From: Ruminococcus sp.
GTDB taxonomy: Bacteria; Bacillota; Clostridia; Oscillospirales; Acutalibacteraceae
Direction: 5' to 3'
NCBI GenBank assembly: GCA_017411835.1
Contig: JAFQPG010000006.1
Location: 1-64,000 of the forward strand
DNA length: 64,000 bases
Positions within the stretch are counted from its first letter, which is position 1, and every line of letters starts with the position of its first letter. The notes under the pieces were generated by a model that was given only the letters and a program-made list of their open reading frames with translations, did no database searches and was not told the origin of the DNA. Below, piece by piece: positions 1 through 6,514 of this stretch. A program made the translations under genes and the position numbers.

Positions 1-154
1 AGAGCCCAACATAGAACAATTTGTAGAGCGTCTTGAAACACTTTACCCTGAAATCGAATATGTCAATCATCTGATGACACACAGCTGGGGACAAAAGGTG
101 GTTAGATTTTACGATTTGGACGGTACCTTAATTGAAGTAGGAACACCGGTGTAA
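1..154 (+). CDS. VOC (glyoxalase/bleomycin-resistance) family protein, C-terminal end
   Basis: Open frame entering from the left edge (frame 2) and stopping at TAA 152-154. About 50 residues are visible. They end in VVRFYDLDGTLIEVGTPV, the usual last beta-strands of vicinal-oxygen-chelate proteins, where the Glu of LIEVG is normally a metal ligand. The substrate cannot be told from this tail. The family assignment rests only on this short motif. Confidence 0.6.
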   Translation, partial: EPNIEQFVERLETLYPEIEYVNHLMTHSWGQKVVRFYDLDGTLIEVGTPV

Positions 155-263
155 TCAACAAATTCCAATTTGTTGAGCAGCAAAGTAGATAACATTTAAG
201 TTGATGTAATTTAAATTCTAATTTGCAGAACAAAAAGTTCACAGATAATTTATATATGCAATC

Positions 264-291
264 TTGAAAAGTGAAAACTAACGTTTATAAT
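264..291 (+). promoter_or_regulatory. sigma-A promoter of lipoprotein gene, copy 1 of a repeated promoter
   Basis: TTGAAA (264-269), 16-nt spacer, TATAAT (286-291). The 16-nt spacer AGTGAAAACTAACGTT is identical to that of the promoter at 712-739 and nearly identical to 2497-2524. Transcription should start near 298, giving a ~30-nt leader for the gene at 330. Confidence 0.75.
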
Positions 292-329
292 GAAAATATA
301 AGGTCGAATCATCAAGGGTGGTTTTAAGT

Positions 330-683
330 ATGAAGAAGTTTGTAGCATTAGTTTTAGCATTGATTTGTATACTGTCTGTTGTAGGTTGCTCTGATGCTCC
401 TGCGGATAGCGTGAAAACTATTGAAGGTAATCTGGCGACATACTACGAGATGAGTGACGGCACCTGGCAGGTAGATGGTCACACTTATAAATACAGACAT
501 GAAATCACAGGAAGATTACGTAATGCTGTTGTCGATTCAACTTATGTGTATCTAAGTAACCTCGAAGAAATAACCTTTGAGCAAGCGTGGAAAGCATCAG
601 GACTTAGCAGTAATACAGAAGATTATTTTGCTGTCGAAGAAGCTATCCTCGTAGAAATGGGAACAGGATCTGATCAGCAGTAA
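330..683 (+). CDS. Small lipoprotein of unknown function
   Basis: 117 residues. The ATG at 330 is preferred over the in-frame GTG at 318 because AAGGGTGG (314-321) is a ribosome binding site 8 nt upstream, and the GTG lies inside it. The N-terminus is a lipoprotein signal (MKK, hydrophobic stretch, SVVGC lipobox with Cys20), so the protein is predicted to be anchored on the outer face of the membrane. The remaining ~97 residues are polar (YYEMSDGTWQVDGHTYKY) and I do not recognise a family. It is the only coding gene directly behind a copy of the repeated promoter; the other two copies drive non-coding RNA units. Confidence 0.75.
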   Translation: MKKFVALVLALICILSVVGCSDAPADSVKTIEGNLATYYEMSDGTWQVDGHTYKYRHEITGRLRNAVVDSTYVYLSNLEEITFEQAWKASGLSSNTEDYFAVEEAILVEMGTGSDQQ

Positions 684-711
684 AGATTATAAATAATTTT
701 TAAAAGTAGTA

Positions 712-739
712 TTGACAAGTGAAAACTAACGTTTATAAT
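712..739 (+). promoter_or_regulatory. Consensus sigma-A promoter of RNA unit 1
   Basis: TTGACA (712-717), 16-nt spacer AGTGAAAACTAACGTT, TATAAT (734-739). Both boxes match consensus exactly. No open reading frame with a ribosome binding site follows before the terminator at 859-906. Confidence 0.85.
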
Positions 740-745
740 GAAAGC

Positions 746-906
746 ATAAATTGAAGTGTCAAGCGGGTTTATATATAAAAACAAAATCTGACCCGCAATA
801 ATCAAAGAATACATACTAAACTCAAAACTTAATAGCATTAGAAAATTAGATTATAAAAAGCAGCATTACAAACAGATTTCTATTTGTGGTGTTGCTTTGC
901 TTTTTT
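746..906 (+). ncRNA. Candidate small RNA, unit 1 of a paralogous pair
   Basis: A non-coding transcript unit predicted from the promoter at 712-739 and the terminator at 859-906, ~160 nt. A first hairpin pairs GCGGGT (763-768) with ACCCGC (791-796) around an A/T-rich loop ending AAAATCTG; an unpaired A-rich stretch containing CAAAG follows, then the terminator. A second copy at 2531-2694 has the same order and mostly the same sequence. Differences in the terminator stem keep pairing, which favours a selected RNA over a passive repeat. No family is recognised; that it is an independent trans-acting RNA is inference. Confidence 0.6.
859..906 (+). terminator. Rho-independent terminator of RNA unit 1
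   Basis: GCAGCATTACAAA pairs with TTTGTGGTGTTGC (several G-U pairs) around a short loop, followed by GCTTTTTT. It ends the candidate RNA and precedes the gene at 1038. Confidence 0.8.
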
Positions 907-1037
907 CTGGGTATAAATTTCTGTAAACCTTACACAGATGAATTGTGACGGTGTGTGAAAGTTAGTTGAAAACTAAGTGAAAATTACTGACTTTTGTGAT
1001 TGCGAGTGATAAAATAAATTTCAGAAAGGGTGATATT

Positions 1038-2480
1038 ATGCGAAAATTAAGTGTACTGGCGATACTTATGATTGTTTTGTTTGTGTTCACAGCTTGTGGC
1101 AATGACATAAGTGAAACCGAGAAATCTGCAACCCCTACACAGGTTCAGGTGACTGAAACTCAATTACCTGATGACGGCGTGGTTGATATAAGCTTGAGTG
1201 ATAAAGAAATCCTCGTTGATGGCAAAACTGCTGAGAGCGATACAAGCGGTGCAGTCTATACAGCGAATGACATTGTCTACTACGAAGAAGGCAAAGATTT
1301 TACTTATGGTGAGGGTACTGCTGAGGAAGCTCATAGTGCGAAAGAAGCCAAAGCTCATACAGTTGTGCATATTACAAAGGCTGGCGAGTATAAACTCAGC
1401 GGTAAGCTTTCAAAAGGTCAGATTGCTGTTGATTTAGGTGAGGACGCAAAAGAAAATCCCGATGCAGTTGTCACCCTTGTTTTAAACGATGTTGACATAA
1501 CCTGTGATGTAGCTCCTGCGATTATTTTTTATAACGTCTATGAATGTTCAAACTCCGATTCGGAAACTGCAACAAAAGATGTAGACACTTCGAAGGCAGG
1601 TGCCAACGTTATTGTTGCAGACGAAACAGAGAATACAGTCAACGGTTCTTATGTTGCAAAGATTTATAAACCTGACAGCGTAGTCCTTAGCGATAATGGT
1701 AATGAAGTTGAAGATGCTAGTAAGCTTCACAAGTACGACGGAGCTTTTTACTCAAAAATGTCAATGAATGTAAACGGCGGTGAAAAGGGAACAGGCGTGC
1801 TTACTATCAACGCTGAAAACGAAGGACTTGATAGCGAGGTGCATCTGACAATCAACGGTGGTAATATTAACATCTATTCAGGTAACGATGGTATCAATAC
1901 AAACGAAGATGGTGTTTCAGTTGCTACCATAAACGGTGGTAATCTCAATATAAAAGTTACTGGTGAAACAGGCGAAGGTGATGGCATTGATTCCAACGGA
2001 TGGCTTGTTATTAACGGTGGAAAACTCACAGCACAGGCTTGTTCTGTAAGTGCTGATGCAGGTATTGATTCAGATATGGGAATTCATATCAATGGAGGTA
2101 CTGTTGTAGCAAGCGGAAGTATGCTCGATAGAATTGAAGATGGTGGTCAGACTTGCGTAACATTCAATCTCGCTCAGAAGCAAAGCGGTAAAAAACTCTC
2201 GATCAAAAATTCTTCTGGAGATGTGGTAGCTGAACTTAAACCTGAGAATGATTGCTCCGTGATTCTCTACAGCAGTTCTGATTTAGATAGCGAAGAAAAC
2301 TATTCTCTCTATAATGGTGATACGTTGGTAGCGAAAAGCGGTAGCGGATTTATGGGCGGTCCTGGGATGCCACCACCAGGTGGTGAACCACCGCAAGGAG
2401 GTATGCAACCACCACAGGGAGATATGGAGCCACCGGGAGGACGTGTTCCGCCTGGGGGCGAACCTCCTCATTGGAATTGA
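1038..2480 (+). CDS. Cthe_2159-type carbohydrate-binding lipoprotein (DUF4353-like)
   Basis: 480 residues from ATG 1038, which has AAAGGG about 8 nt upstream; the longer in-frame start at 996 has no ribosome binding site. A lipoprotein signal ends in FTAC (Cys20). The middle repeats short glycine/asparagine beta-helix turns such as LTINGGNINIYSGNDGINT and GEGDGIDSNG, characteristic of the Cthe_2159 family, whose Clostridium thermocellum member is a calcium- and acidic-polysaccharide-binding beta-helix. From about residue 435 the tail is a Gly/Pro/Met-rich linker (GGPGMPPPGG and relatives), common in this family. It sits between the two RNA units and may be expressed with or affected by them. 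A surface polysaccharide-binding role is family knowledge; the ligand here is unknown. Confidence 0.8.
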   Translation: MRKLSVLAILMIVLFVFTACGNDISETEKSATPTQVQVTETQLPDDGVVDISLSDKEILVDGKTAESDTSGAVYTANDIVYYEEGKDFTYGEGTAEEAHSAKEAKAHTVVHITKAGEYKLSGKLSKGQIAVDLGEDAKENPDAVVTLVLNDVDITCDVAPAIIFYNVYECSNSDSETATKDVDTSKAGANVIVADETENTVNGSYVAKIYKPDSVVLSDNGNEVEDASKLHKYDGAFYSKMSMNVNGGEKGTGVLTINAENEGLDSEVHLTINGGNINIYSGNDGINTNEDGVSVATINGGNLNIKVTGETGEGDGIDSNGWLVINGGKLTAQACSVSADAGIDSDMGIHINGGTVVASGSMLDRIEDGGQTCVTFNLAQKQSGKKLSIKNSSGDVVAELKPENDCSVILYSSSDLDSEENYSLYNGDTLVAKSGSGFMGGPGMPPPGGEPPQGGMQPPQGDMEPPGGRVPPGGEPPHWN

Positions 2481-2496
2481 TTTTTTGAATGAGATA

Positions 2497-2524
2497 TTGA
2501 CAAGTGAAAATAAACGATTATAAT
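2497..2524 (+). promoter_or_regulatory. Consensus sigma-A promoter of RNA unit 2
   Basis: TTGACA (2497-2502), 16-nt spacer AGTGAAAATAAACGAT, TATAAT (2519-2524). It differs from the 712 copy at only two spacer positions. Confidence 0.85.
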
Positions 2525-2530
2525 GAAAGC

Positions 2531-2694
2531 ATAAATTGAAGTATCGAGCGGGTTTATATACAAAAACAAAATCTAACCCGCATTAAGCAAAGAATAAATA
2601 CTAAATTTAAAAATTAATAACATTAGGAAATTAGATTATAAAAGCGAAGCATTACAGATGGAATTCCTACCTGTAGTGCTTCTTTATTTTTTTC
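2531..2694 (+). ncRNA. Candidate small RNA, unit 2 of a paralogous pair
   Basis: Same layout as the unit at 746-906. The hairpin GCGGGTT (2548-2554) / AACCCGC (2575-2581) gains one extra base pair through the G-to-A change that turns CTGACCC into CTAACCC. A CAAAG-containing A-rich linker and a terminator follow. There is no plausible coding frame. The two units share sequence from the -35 box to the terminator, about 190 bp, and are separated by the Cthe_2159-type gene. Function unknown. Confidence 0.6.
2646..2694 (+). terminator. Rho-independent terminator of RNA unit 2
   Basis: GAAGCATTACAG pairs with CTGTAGTGCTTC (one G-U pair) and is followed by TTTATTTTTTT. The stem sequence differs from the 859-906 stem but pairing is kept. 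Confidence 0.85.
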
Positions 2695-2810
2695 TGCAAA
2701 AGTTTTTCTCAGCTTATAAAATGAGATAAATTACGACAAACAAAGAATGTTAAAATTTGCTGGGAAAAGTTATATTTTTTATAAAACACTTGAAATAGGA
2801 GGTGGTGTGA

Positions 2811-3014
2811 GTGAAAAGATCAAACTACAAAAGTTACGATGAACTGCCGTTGTTTTTGCAGGCAGATTTAATCTCTGATGTGCTCGGAATTTCTATTTCG
2901 TCTGCGTATGAGTTGATGCACGAAAAAGGTTTCCCTGCACTTAGAATCGGCAACAGAATTGTGGTGCCGAGAGAAAAATTTATTCAGTGGGTAGATGAAA
3001 ATACATCAAAGTAA
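2811..3014 (+). CDS. Excisionase-like helix-turn-helix protein
   Basis: 67 residues from GTG 2811, with GGAGG (2798-2802) 8 nt upstream. Residues ~17-62 (LISDVLGISISSAYELM ... PALRIGNRIVVPREKFIQWV) fit the HTH_17/excisionase-type winged helix found in small regulators beside tyrosine integrases. In such elements the protein bends DNA at the attachment site to favour excision, or regulates transcription. The integrases lie 2.3 kb downstream. Whether it acts as an excisionase here is inference. Confidence 0.7.
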   Translation: MKRSNYKSYDELPLFLQADLISDVLGISISSAYELMHEKGFPALRIGNRIVVPREKFIQWVDENTSK

Positions 3015-3030
3015 AATGAAAGTTTATTGA

Positions 3031-3423
3031 ATGGAGGAACACATTATTATTTACAAAAACGATAGCAATGGAAAATATTACAAAGTGCCAAACGCTTTGA
3101 TGAAGCTTAATTTGTCAAGCGGTGAGATTGCTGTGTATAACTATTTGCTTTTCTGTGAGGACAGAAAAACTTTTAAATGTCATCCCAGTATCAAAACTAT
3201 CGGCAAGGCTATCGGTATGTCAAAGAACACAGTCGTAAAATATATCAGAATGCTAGAAGAAAAATGTTTTATATATACCGACAATACACTCGTAACTTTA
3301 GCGTCAGGCGAAAAACGAAACGGAAATCTTATGTACACAATCCGTCCGATAGAAGACGCGATAAAATACTTCCACGACAGCCAGATGTCACGGCTGGATT
3401 CACACTTTAAGCACGGACGATGA
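3031..3423 (+). CDS. HTH_36-type DNA-binding protein, replication-initiator-like N-terminal domain
   Basis: 130 residues. Residues 15-80 (YYKVPNALMKLNLSSGEIAVYNYLL ... HPSIKTIGKAIGMSKNTVVKYIRML, quoted in part) form the winged helix seen at the N-terminus of RepA-like initiators and in many mobile-element regulators. The initiator catalytic part is absent, so it may be a regulator or a short remnant. There is no good ribosome binding site before ATG 3031; it starts 16 nt after the previous stop and may be translationally coupled to the 2811 gene. Confidence 0.6.
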   Translation: MEEHIIIYKNDSNGKYYKVPNALMKLNLSSGEIAVYNYLLFCEDRKTFKCHPSIKTIGKAIGMSKNTVVKYIRMLEEKCFIYTDNTLVTLASGEKRNGNLMYTIRPIEDAIKYFHDSQMSRLDSHFKHGR

Positions 3424-3674
3424 GGGATGCACAAAGTGCCAATCGAGATTGCAGGAATAAGCGTGGGTGTCGTAAACGAACCCTTCGCACTCACATCGGA
3501 CGGCAAAGCCGACCGTTAAGCGGTTTTTGAGCTGACACCGTAAGGTGTCAAAAATCACGAGTTTTTAAACTCACGGTGTCGTTGATAGAACTTGTGCGAA
3601 TGTTGAGCCATTTTTGAGGGTGTCGTAGAGGTGTTGTGTGCAGTTTTAAGCGATTTTAGTGATTAGCAAAAATA
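3424..3674. repeat. Non-coding hairpin and short-repeat region behind the HTH gene
   Basis: No gene is visible. The octamer GGTGTCGT occurs in direct orientation at 3466-3473, 3575-3582 and 3619-3626, and GGTGTC is also part of the perfect hairpin GACACCGTAAGGTGTC (3534-3549). A further small hairpin is GAGTTTTTAAACTC (3560-3573). Repeats like these beside a replication-type HTH protein could be binding sites (iterons) or part of a transfer or attachment region. The copy number is too small to decide. Confidence 0.4.
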
Positions 3675-3706
3675 AAACAACCTTGCTGTAATTTGCAAGG
3701 TTGTTT
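3675..3706. terminator. Bidirectional terminator between convergent genes
   Basis: AAACAACCTTGC pairs perfectly with GCAAGGTTGTTT around TGTAATTT. It lies between the + strand HTH gene and the - strand hydrolase gene. Confidence 0.7.
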
Positions 3707-3726
3707 AGTGCTAGTTTGATTTTTGA

Positions 3727-4641
3727 TTAAGCGGTTGTGTTAAGCCATTCTAATATGTTTTCGGTATCACTCTTGCTTAATCCATGTATATTGTCATCGC
3801 GTACAATAAACGATACATCTGTATTGTTTTTCTTAAATTCACTATATAGATCTTCAGCTTGTACAAATGAAACTTGTTCATCGTATTTGCTGTGTATAAT
3901 CAAAACGGGAATATTAATTTTGTCTGCCCAATATATAGCTGACCTTTTTTTATATTCATCGGGGTTTTGCTCAGGCGTTGTTCCAATATAGTTATATAGT
4001 AATTCTTTCATATCTTCGCGGTCTTCGTAAGATTGAAATAAATCACTAACAGCGGAGATAGCTATGATTTTTTTAACTCTATTGTCTTGCTTCGCAGTCA
4101 TATAAGTCATCATTCCACCGCGAGAAACACCTGCAACACAAAAATCATCCATGCTAATAAAATCAAAATATGTTTCGCACAAATCAATTAGTTTTATAAC
4201 ATCATTGAGATCTTTACCGCCAAACTCATCTTTACCGCTTCCACCGTCAGCTCCTCTATACTGCGATGCAATAATAATCCTATTTGTTGATACACAAAGT
4301 TTTGCGGTATCTTCATTATCAAGTAAACCTATTTTGCTATTACCTCCTCTGTTATACAATATACACTTTCCTGGAGATTGATTTTCAATAAGACTCAAAG
4401 GAATAGATATATATGCTTTTACTTGATAACCATCAGAAATATATGTGAATTTATATGAGATGCAATTTTTACTTAAACTGTTGCTTAAATCTATTTGCTT
4501 TATGTCAAATACTTCTTCGTTTTGATAGTTAATGAAATTGTATATATTGTCTTCGGCGATTACTGTTGGTTCATTACAACCACTTAAGACAAACAAAAAT
4601 AGCAAAAGAATACTAATATTTATACATATAAATTTTTTCAT
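3727..4641 (-). CDS. Lipoprotein alpha/beta hydrolase (dienelactone hydrolase/prolyl oligopeptidase type)
   Basis: 304 residues starting at the ATG whose codon begins at 4641; AGGTGA is 5 nt upstream, and the upstream in-frame GTG lies inside that site. A lipoprotein signal ends LSGC (Cys22). The hydrolase triad is visible: Ser173 in GVSRGG, Asp254 in HSKYDEQVSF and His286 in NIHGLS. Family members are secreted esterases or peptidases; the substrate is unknown. It is oriented against the integrases as cargo of the accessory region and is followed by a bidirectional terminator. Confidence 0.75.
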   Translation of the reverse strand: MKKFICINISILLLFLFVLSGCNEPTVIAEDNIYNFINYQNEEVFDIKQIDLSNSLSKNCISYKFTYISDGYQVKAYISIPLSLIENQSPGKCILYNRGGNSKIGLLDNEDTAKLCVSTNRIIIASQYRGADGGSGKDEFGGKDLNDVIKLIDLCETYFDFISMDDFCVAGVSRGGMMTYMTAKQDNRVKKIIAISAVSDLFQSYEDREDMKELLYNYIGTTPEQNPDEYKKRSAIYWADKINIPVLIIHSKYDEQVSFVQAEDLYSEFKKNNTDVSFIVRDDNIHGLSKSDTENILEWLNTTA

Positions 4642-4701
4642 TGCAATCACCTATATTTATTGAATTAACCATATGTCTATAAAAGAGTTATGGTATCACT
4701 T

Positions 4702-5169
4702 CTAGTTTGATTCGGTTTCATCGAAGAATTTATCAATGATTCGATATCTAAAATAGTTTGCCTGTCGTTCGCTTGTTGCGTTGCTCTGGTCTAAATCTAA
4801 AAACCATTGATAATAATGCGATAGCTCGTGTACAAGCGAAGATAAGATTTGCTCGTATATATCTTCCTTAGTGTATTCTTGTAGCAAGTGCGTTTCGATA
4901 GCTGATGGAATTCGTATCATAGGATTTCGTTTTGGAAACCACCTTAAACTTCCATAAGCCATTTGACCACTACGCAACTTCACTTTTTCACAATTCAAAA
5001 TATGTATATGAATGTGAACAGGAAACACATATGTTTTTCTAAGCCATCTGGCGAACGAAATATACATTTGCTTTAACTCGGGTTCGATTCCATCTTGGTA
5101 ATGAAATGAAATCCCGTGATTCTCATATTGTGTATTCTTTTTTATTTCAAACTGTTGCCACAGGTTCAT
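4702..5169 (-). CDS. Putative zinc metalloprotease-like protein (HELSH zincin)
   Basis: 155 residues. The zinc motif H114-E-L-S-H118 lies in LVHELSHYYQW, and Glu134 in SERQANYF is a plausible third ligand. The rest resembles small SprT- or ImmA-like zincins, but no specific family is recognised. There is no signal peptide, so it should be cytoplasmic. GGGTGGTGA is 4 nt before ATG 5169, and a strong promoter lies at 5200-5228. In mobile elements such zincins sometimes cleave a repressor; no partner repressor is visible here. Confidence 0.6.
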   Translation of the reverse strand: MNLWQQFEIKKNTQYENHGISFHYQDGIEPELKQMYISFARWLRKTYVFPVHIHIHILNCEKVKLRSGQMAYGSLRWFPKRNPMIRIPSAIETHLLQEYTKEDIYEQILSSLVHELSHYYQWFLDLDQSNATSERQANYFRYRIIDKFFDETESN

Positions 5170-5199
5170 TTAATCACCACCCTGATTATTTTTAGTTTG

Positions 5200-5228
5200 A
5201 TTATAATCAATATAGTTCTAGTTTTCAA
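5200..5228 (-). promoter_or_regulatory. Sigma-A promoter of the zincin gene with overlapping palindrome
   Basis: On the minus strand TTGAAA (5223-5228), 17-nt spacer, TATAAT (5200-5205). The -10 box is embedded in the perfect 14-bp palindrome TTGATTATAATCAA (5197-5210), a possible operator. Confidence 0.7.
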
Positions 5229-5239
5229 TAATTATTCTT

Positions 5240-5297
5240 TGCGTGTTGTATTATTCAAAATCTGACACGCAGTAAACAAAGATATAAACTTTGTCTG
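5240..5297 (+). repeat. RNA-core-like hairpin in the integrase leader
   Basis: TGCGTGT (5240-5246) pairs with ACACGCA (5265-5271) around a loop ending in AAAATCTG, followed by AGTAAACAAAGAT. Loop end, stem position and CAAAG tail match the candidate RNAs at 746 and 2531, but the stem bases are different and still paired. A second small hairpin, ACAAAG/CTTTGT, follows at about 5276-5294. It lies 50-110 nt before the integrase start. Confidence 0.5.
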
Positions 5298-5349
5298 GAT
5301 ATTGTAAAAGTGTTGTGGTATGTTGTTGTGCTGAAAGGAGATGAATTTT

Positions 5350-6513
5350 ATGGCAAAACGCAGACCTTCGGGTGACGGTATGGTAAGACTAAAAAAGAAA
5401 GGTCAGTGGGAGGGCAGAATTGTTGTCGGTCACAAAGATGACAGCACTCCTATATATCGTTATGTCTATGGCAAAACTCAAAAAGAGTGTCTTTCAAAAC
5501 TCCACGCAATGATTGAACAGTATCGTGATGTCGAACTCACAGAGCAAAGTAACATTACGCTTTCTGAGTGGCTCGACAAATGGCTGAACGATTATATGAA
5601 GTTCACTGTGCGAGAGAGTACGTGGCGTAGTTATAAAACCTATATCGAGAATCACATCAAGCCAAATCTTGGCGACAAACAAATTGCGTTTATCACAACT
5701 GCTGATGTTCAGAAAATGTATAACTACCTAAAAGAGAATGGTAGAAAAGAAGAACACCCTGTGCAAGGCAAGAAACTTGCCGACAGCACGGTGAGGAGTA
5801 TACATATGCTACTGCACGAAGCGATGGACGTAGCAGTCAGAGAACATCTTATTTTGAAGAACCCGACTAACGGCACAACCATTCCGAAATGCAACTATCC
5901 GCCAAAGCAAATCTTAACTGATGCTCAGCTTAAAAAGTTTATGCAAGTCATCGACAAAGACGAGCTGTGGCGTGACTTCTTTTACACCGAGCTCACCACG
6001 GGACTAAGACGAGGTGAAATCTGCGGACTGAGGTGGGAGGACTTTGATGAAGCCACAGGCAGACTGAAAGTTGCACGAACTGTGCAAAAACAAAATGGTG
6101 AGCTGACTTGGGGTGATACGAAAACTGAAACCGGCACACGAACAATTCAGTTGCCACCGAGTACAGCCAAGCGATTGAGCGACAGACACAAAAACTCAGT
6201 AGGTGAATGGATATTCCCGAATCTCTATAAACCAGAACTCCCTATTAATCCGAACACCGCATACAAGCGTATGAAAGAGTTGCTGGAAATCGCAGAGCTA
6301 CCGTCAATCAGATTCCACGACCTGCGACATACATTCGCAACCCACGCTCTCACAAGCGGAGTCGATGCAAAAACGCTCTCTCGAATACTCGGTCACACCA
6401 ACGCATCGTTCACTCTCGATACATACACGCACGTCACAACAGATATGCAAAAGCGAGCGTCAAGCATCGTCGGTGGGTTCGTGAACAACCTTATCATAAA
6501 GGACGGTGAGTGA
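5350..6513 (+). CDS. Tyrosine recombinase/integrase 1
   Basis: 387 residues from ATG 5350; AAAGGAG (5334-5340) is 9 nt upstream, whereas ATG 5341 touches that site. Layout: AP2-like arm-binding domain (~1-55), SAM-like core-binding domain (~65-165), catalytic domain (~180-380). Catalytic residues are Arg220 (TGLRRGE), Lys258, His323 and Arg326 (HDLRHTFATHAL), His349 (LGHT) and Tyr359 (LDTYTHV), so it looks active. Such proteins integrate and excise Tn916-like elements and prophages. It ends inside the ribosome binding region of a second integrase, giving a two-recombinase operon. A 5' leader hairpin shared with the nearby RNA units may control it. Confidence 0.9.
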   Translation: MAKRRPSGDGMVRLKKKGQWEGRIVVGHKDDSTPIYRYVYGKTQKECLSKLHAMIEQYRDVELTEQSNITLSEWLDKWLNDYMKFTVRESTWRSYKTYIENHIKPNLGDKQIAFITTADVQKMYNYLKENGRKEEHPVQGKKLADSTVRSIHMLLHEAMDVAVREHLILKNPTNGTTIPKCNYPPKQILTDAQLKKFMQVIDKDELWRDFFYTELTTGLRRGEICGLRWEDFDEATGRLKVARTVQKQNGELTWGDTKTETGTRTIQLPPSTAKRLSDRHKNSVGEWIFPNLYKPELPINPNTAYKRMKELLEIAELPSIRFHDLRHTFATHALTSGVDAKTLSRILGHTNASFTLDTYTHVTTDMQKRASSIVGGFVNNLIIKDGE

Positions 6514-6514
6514 G

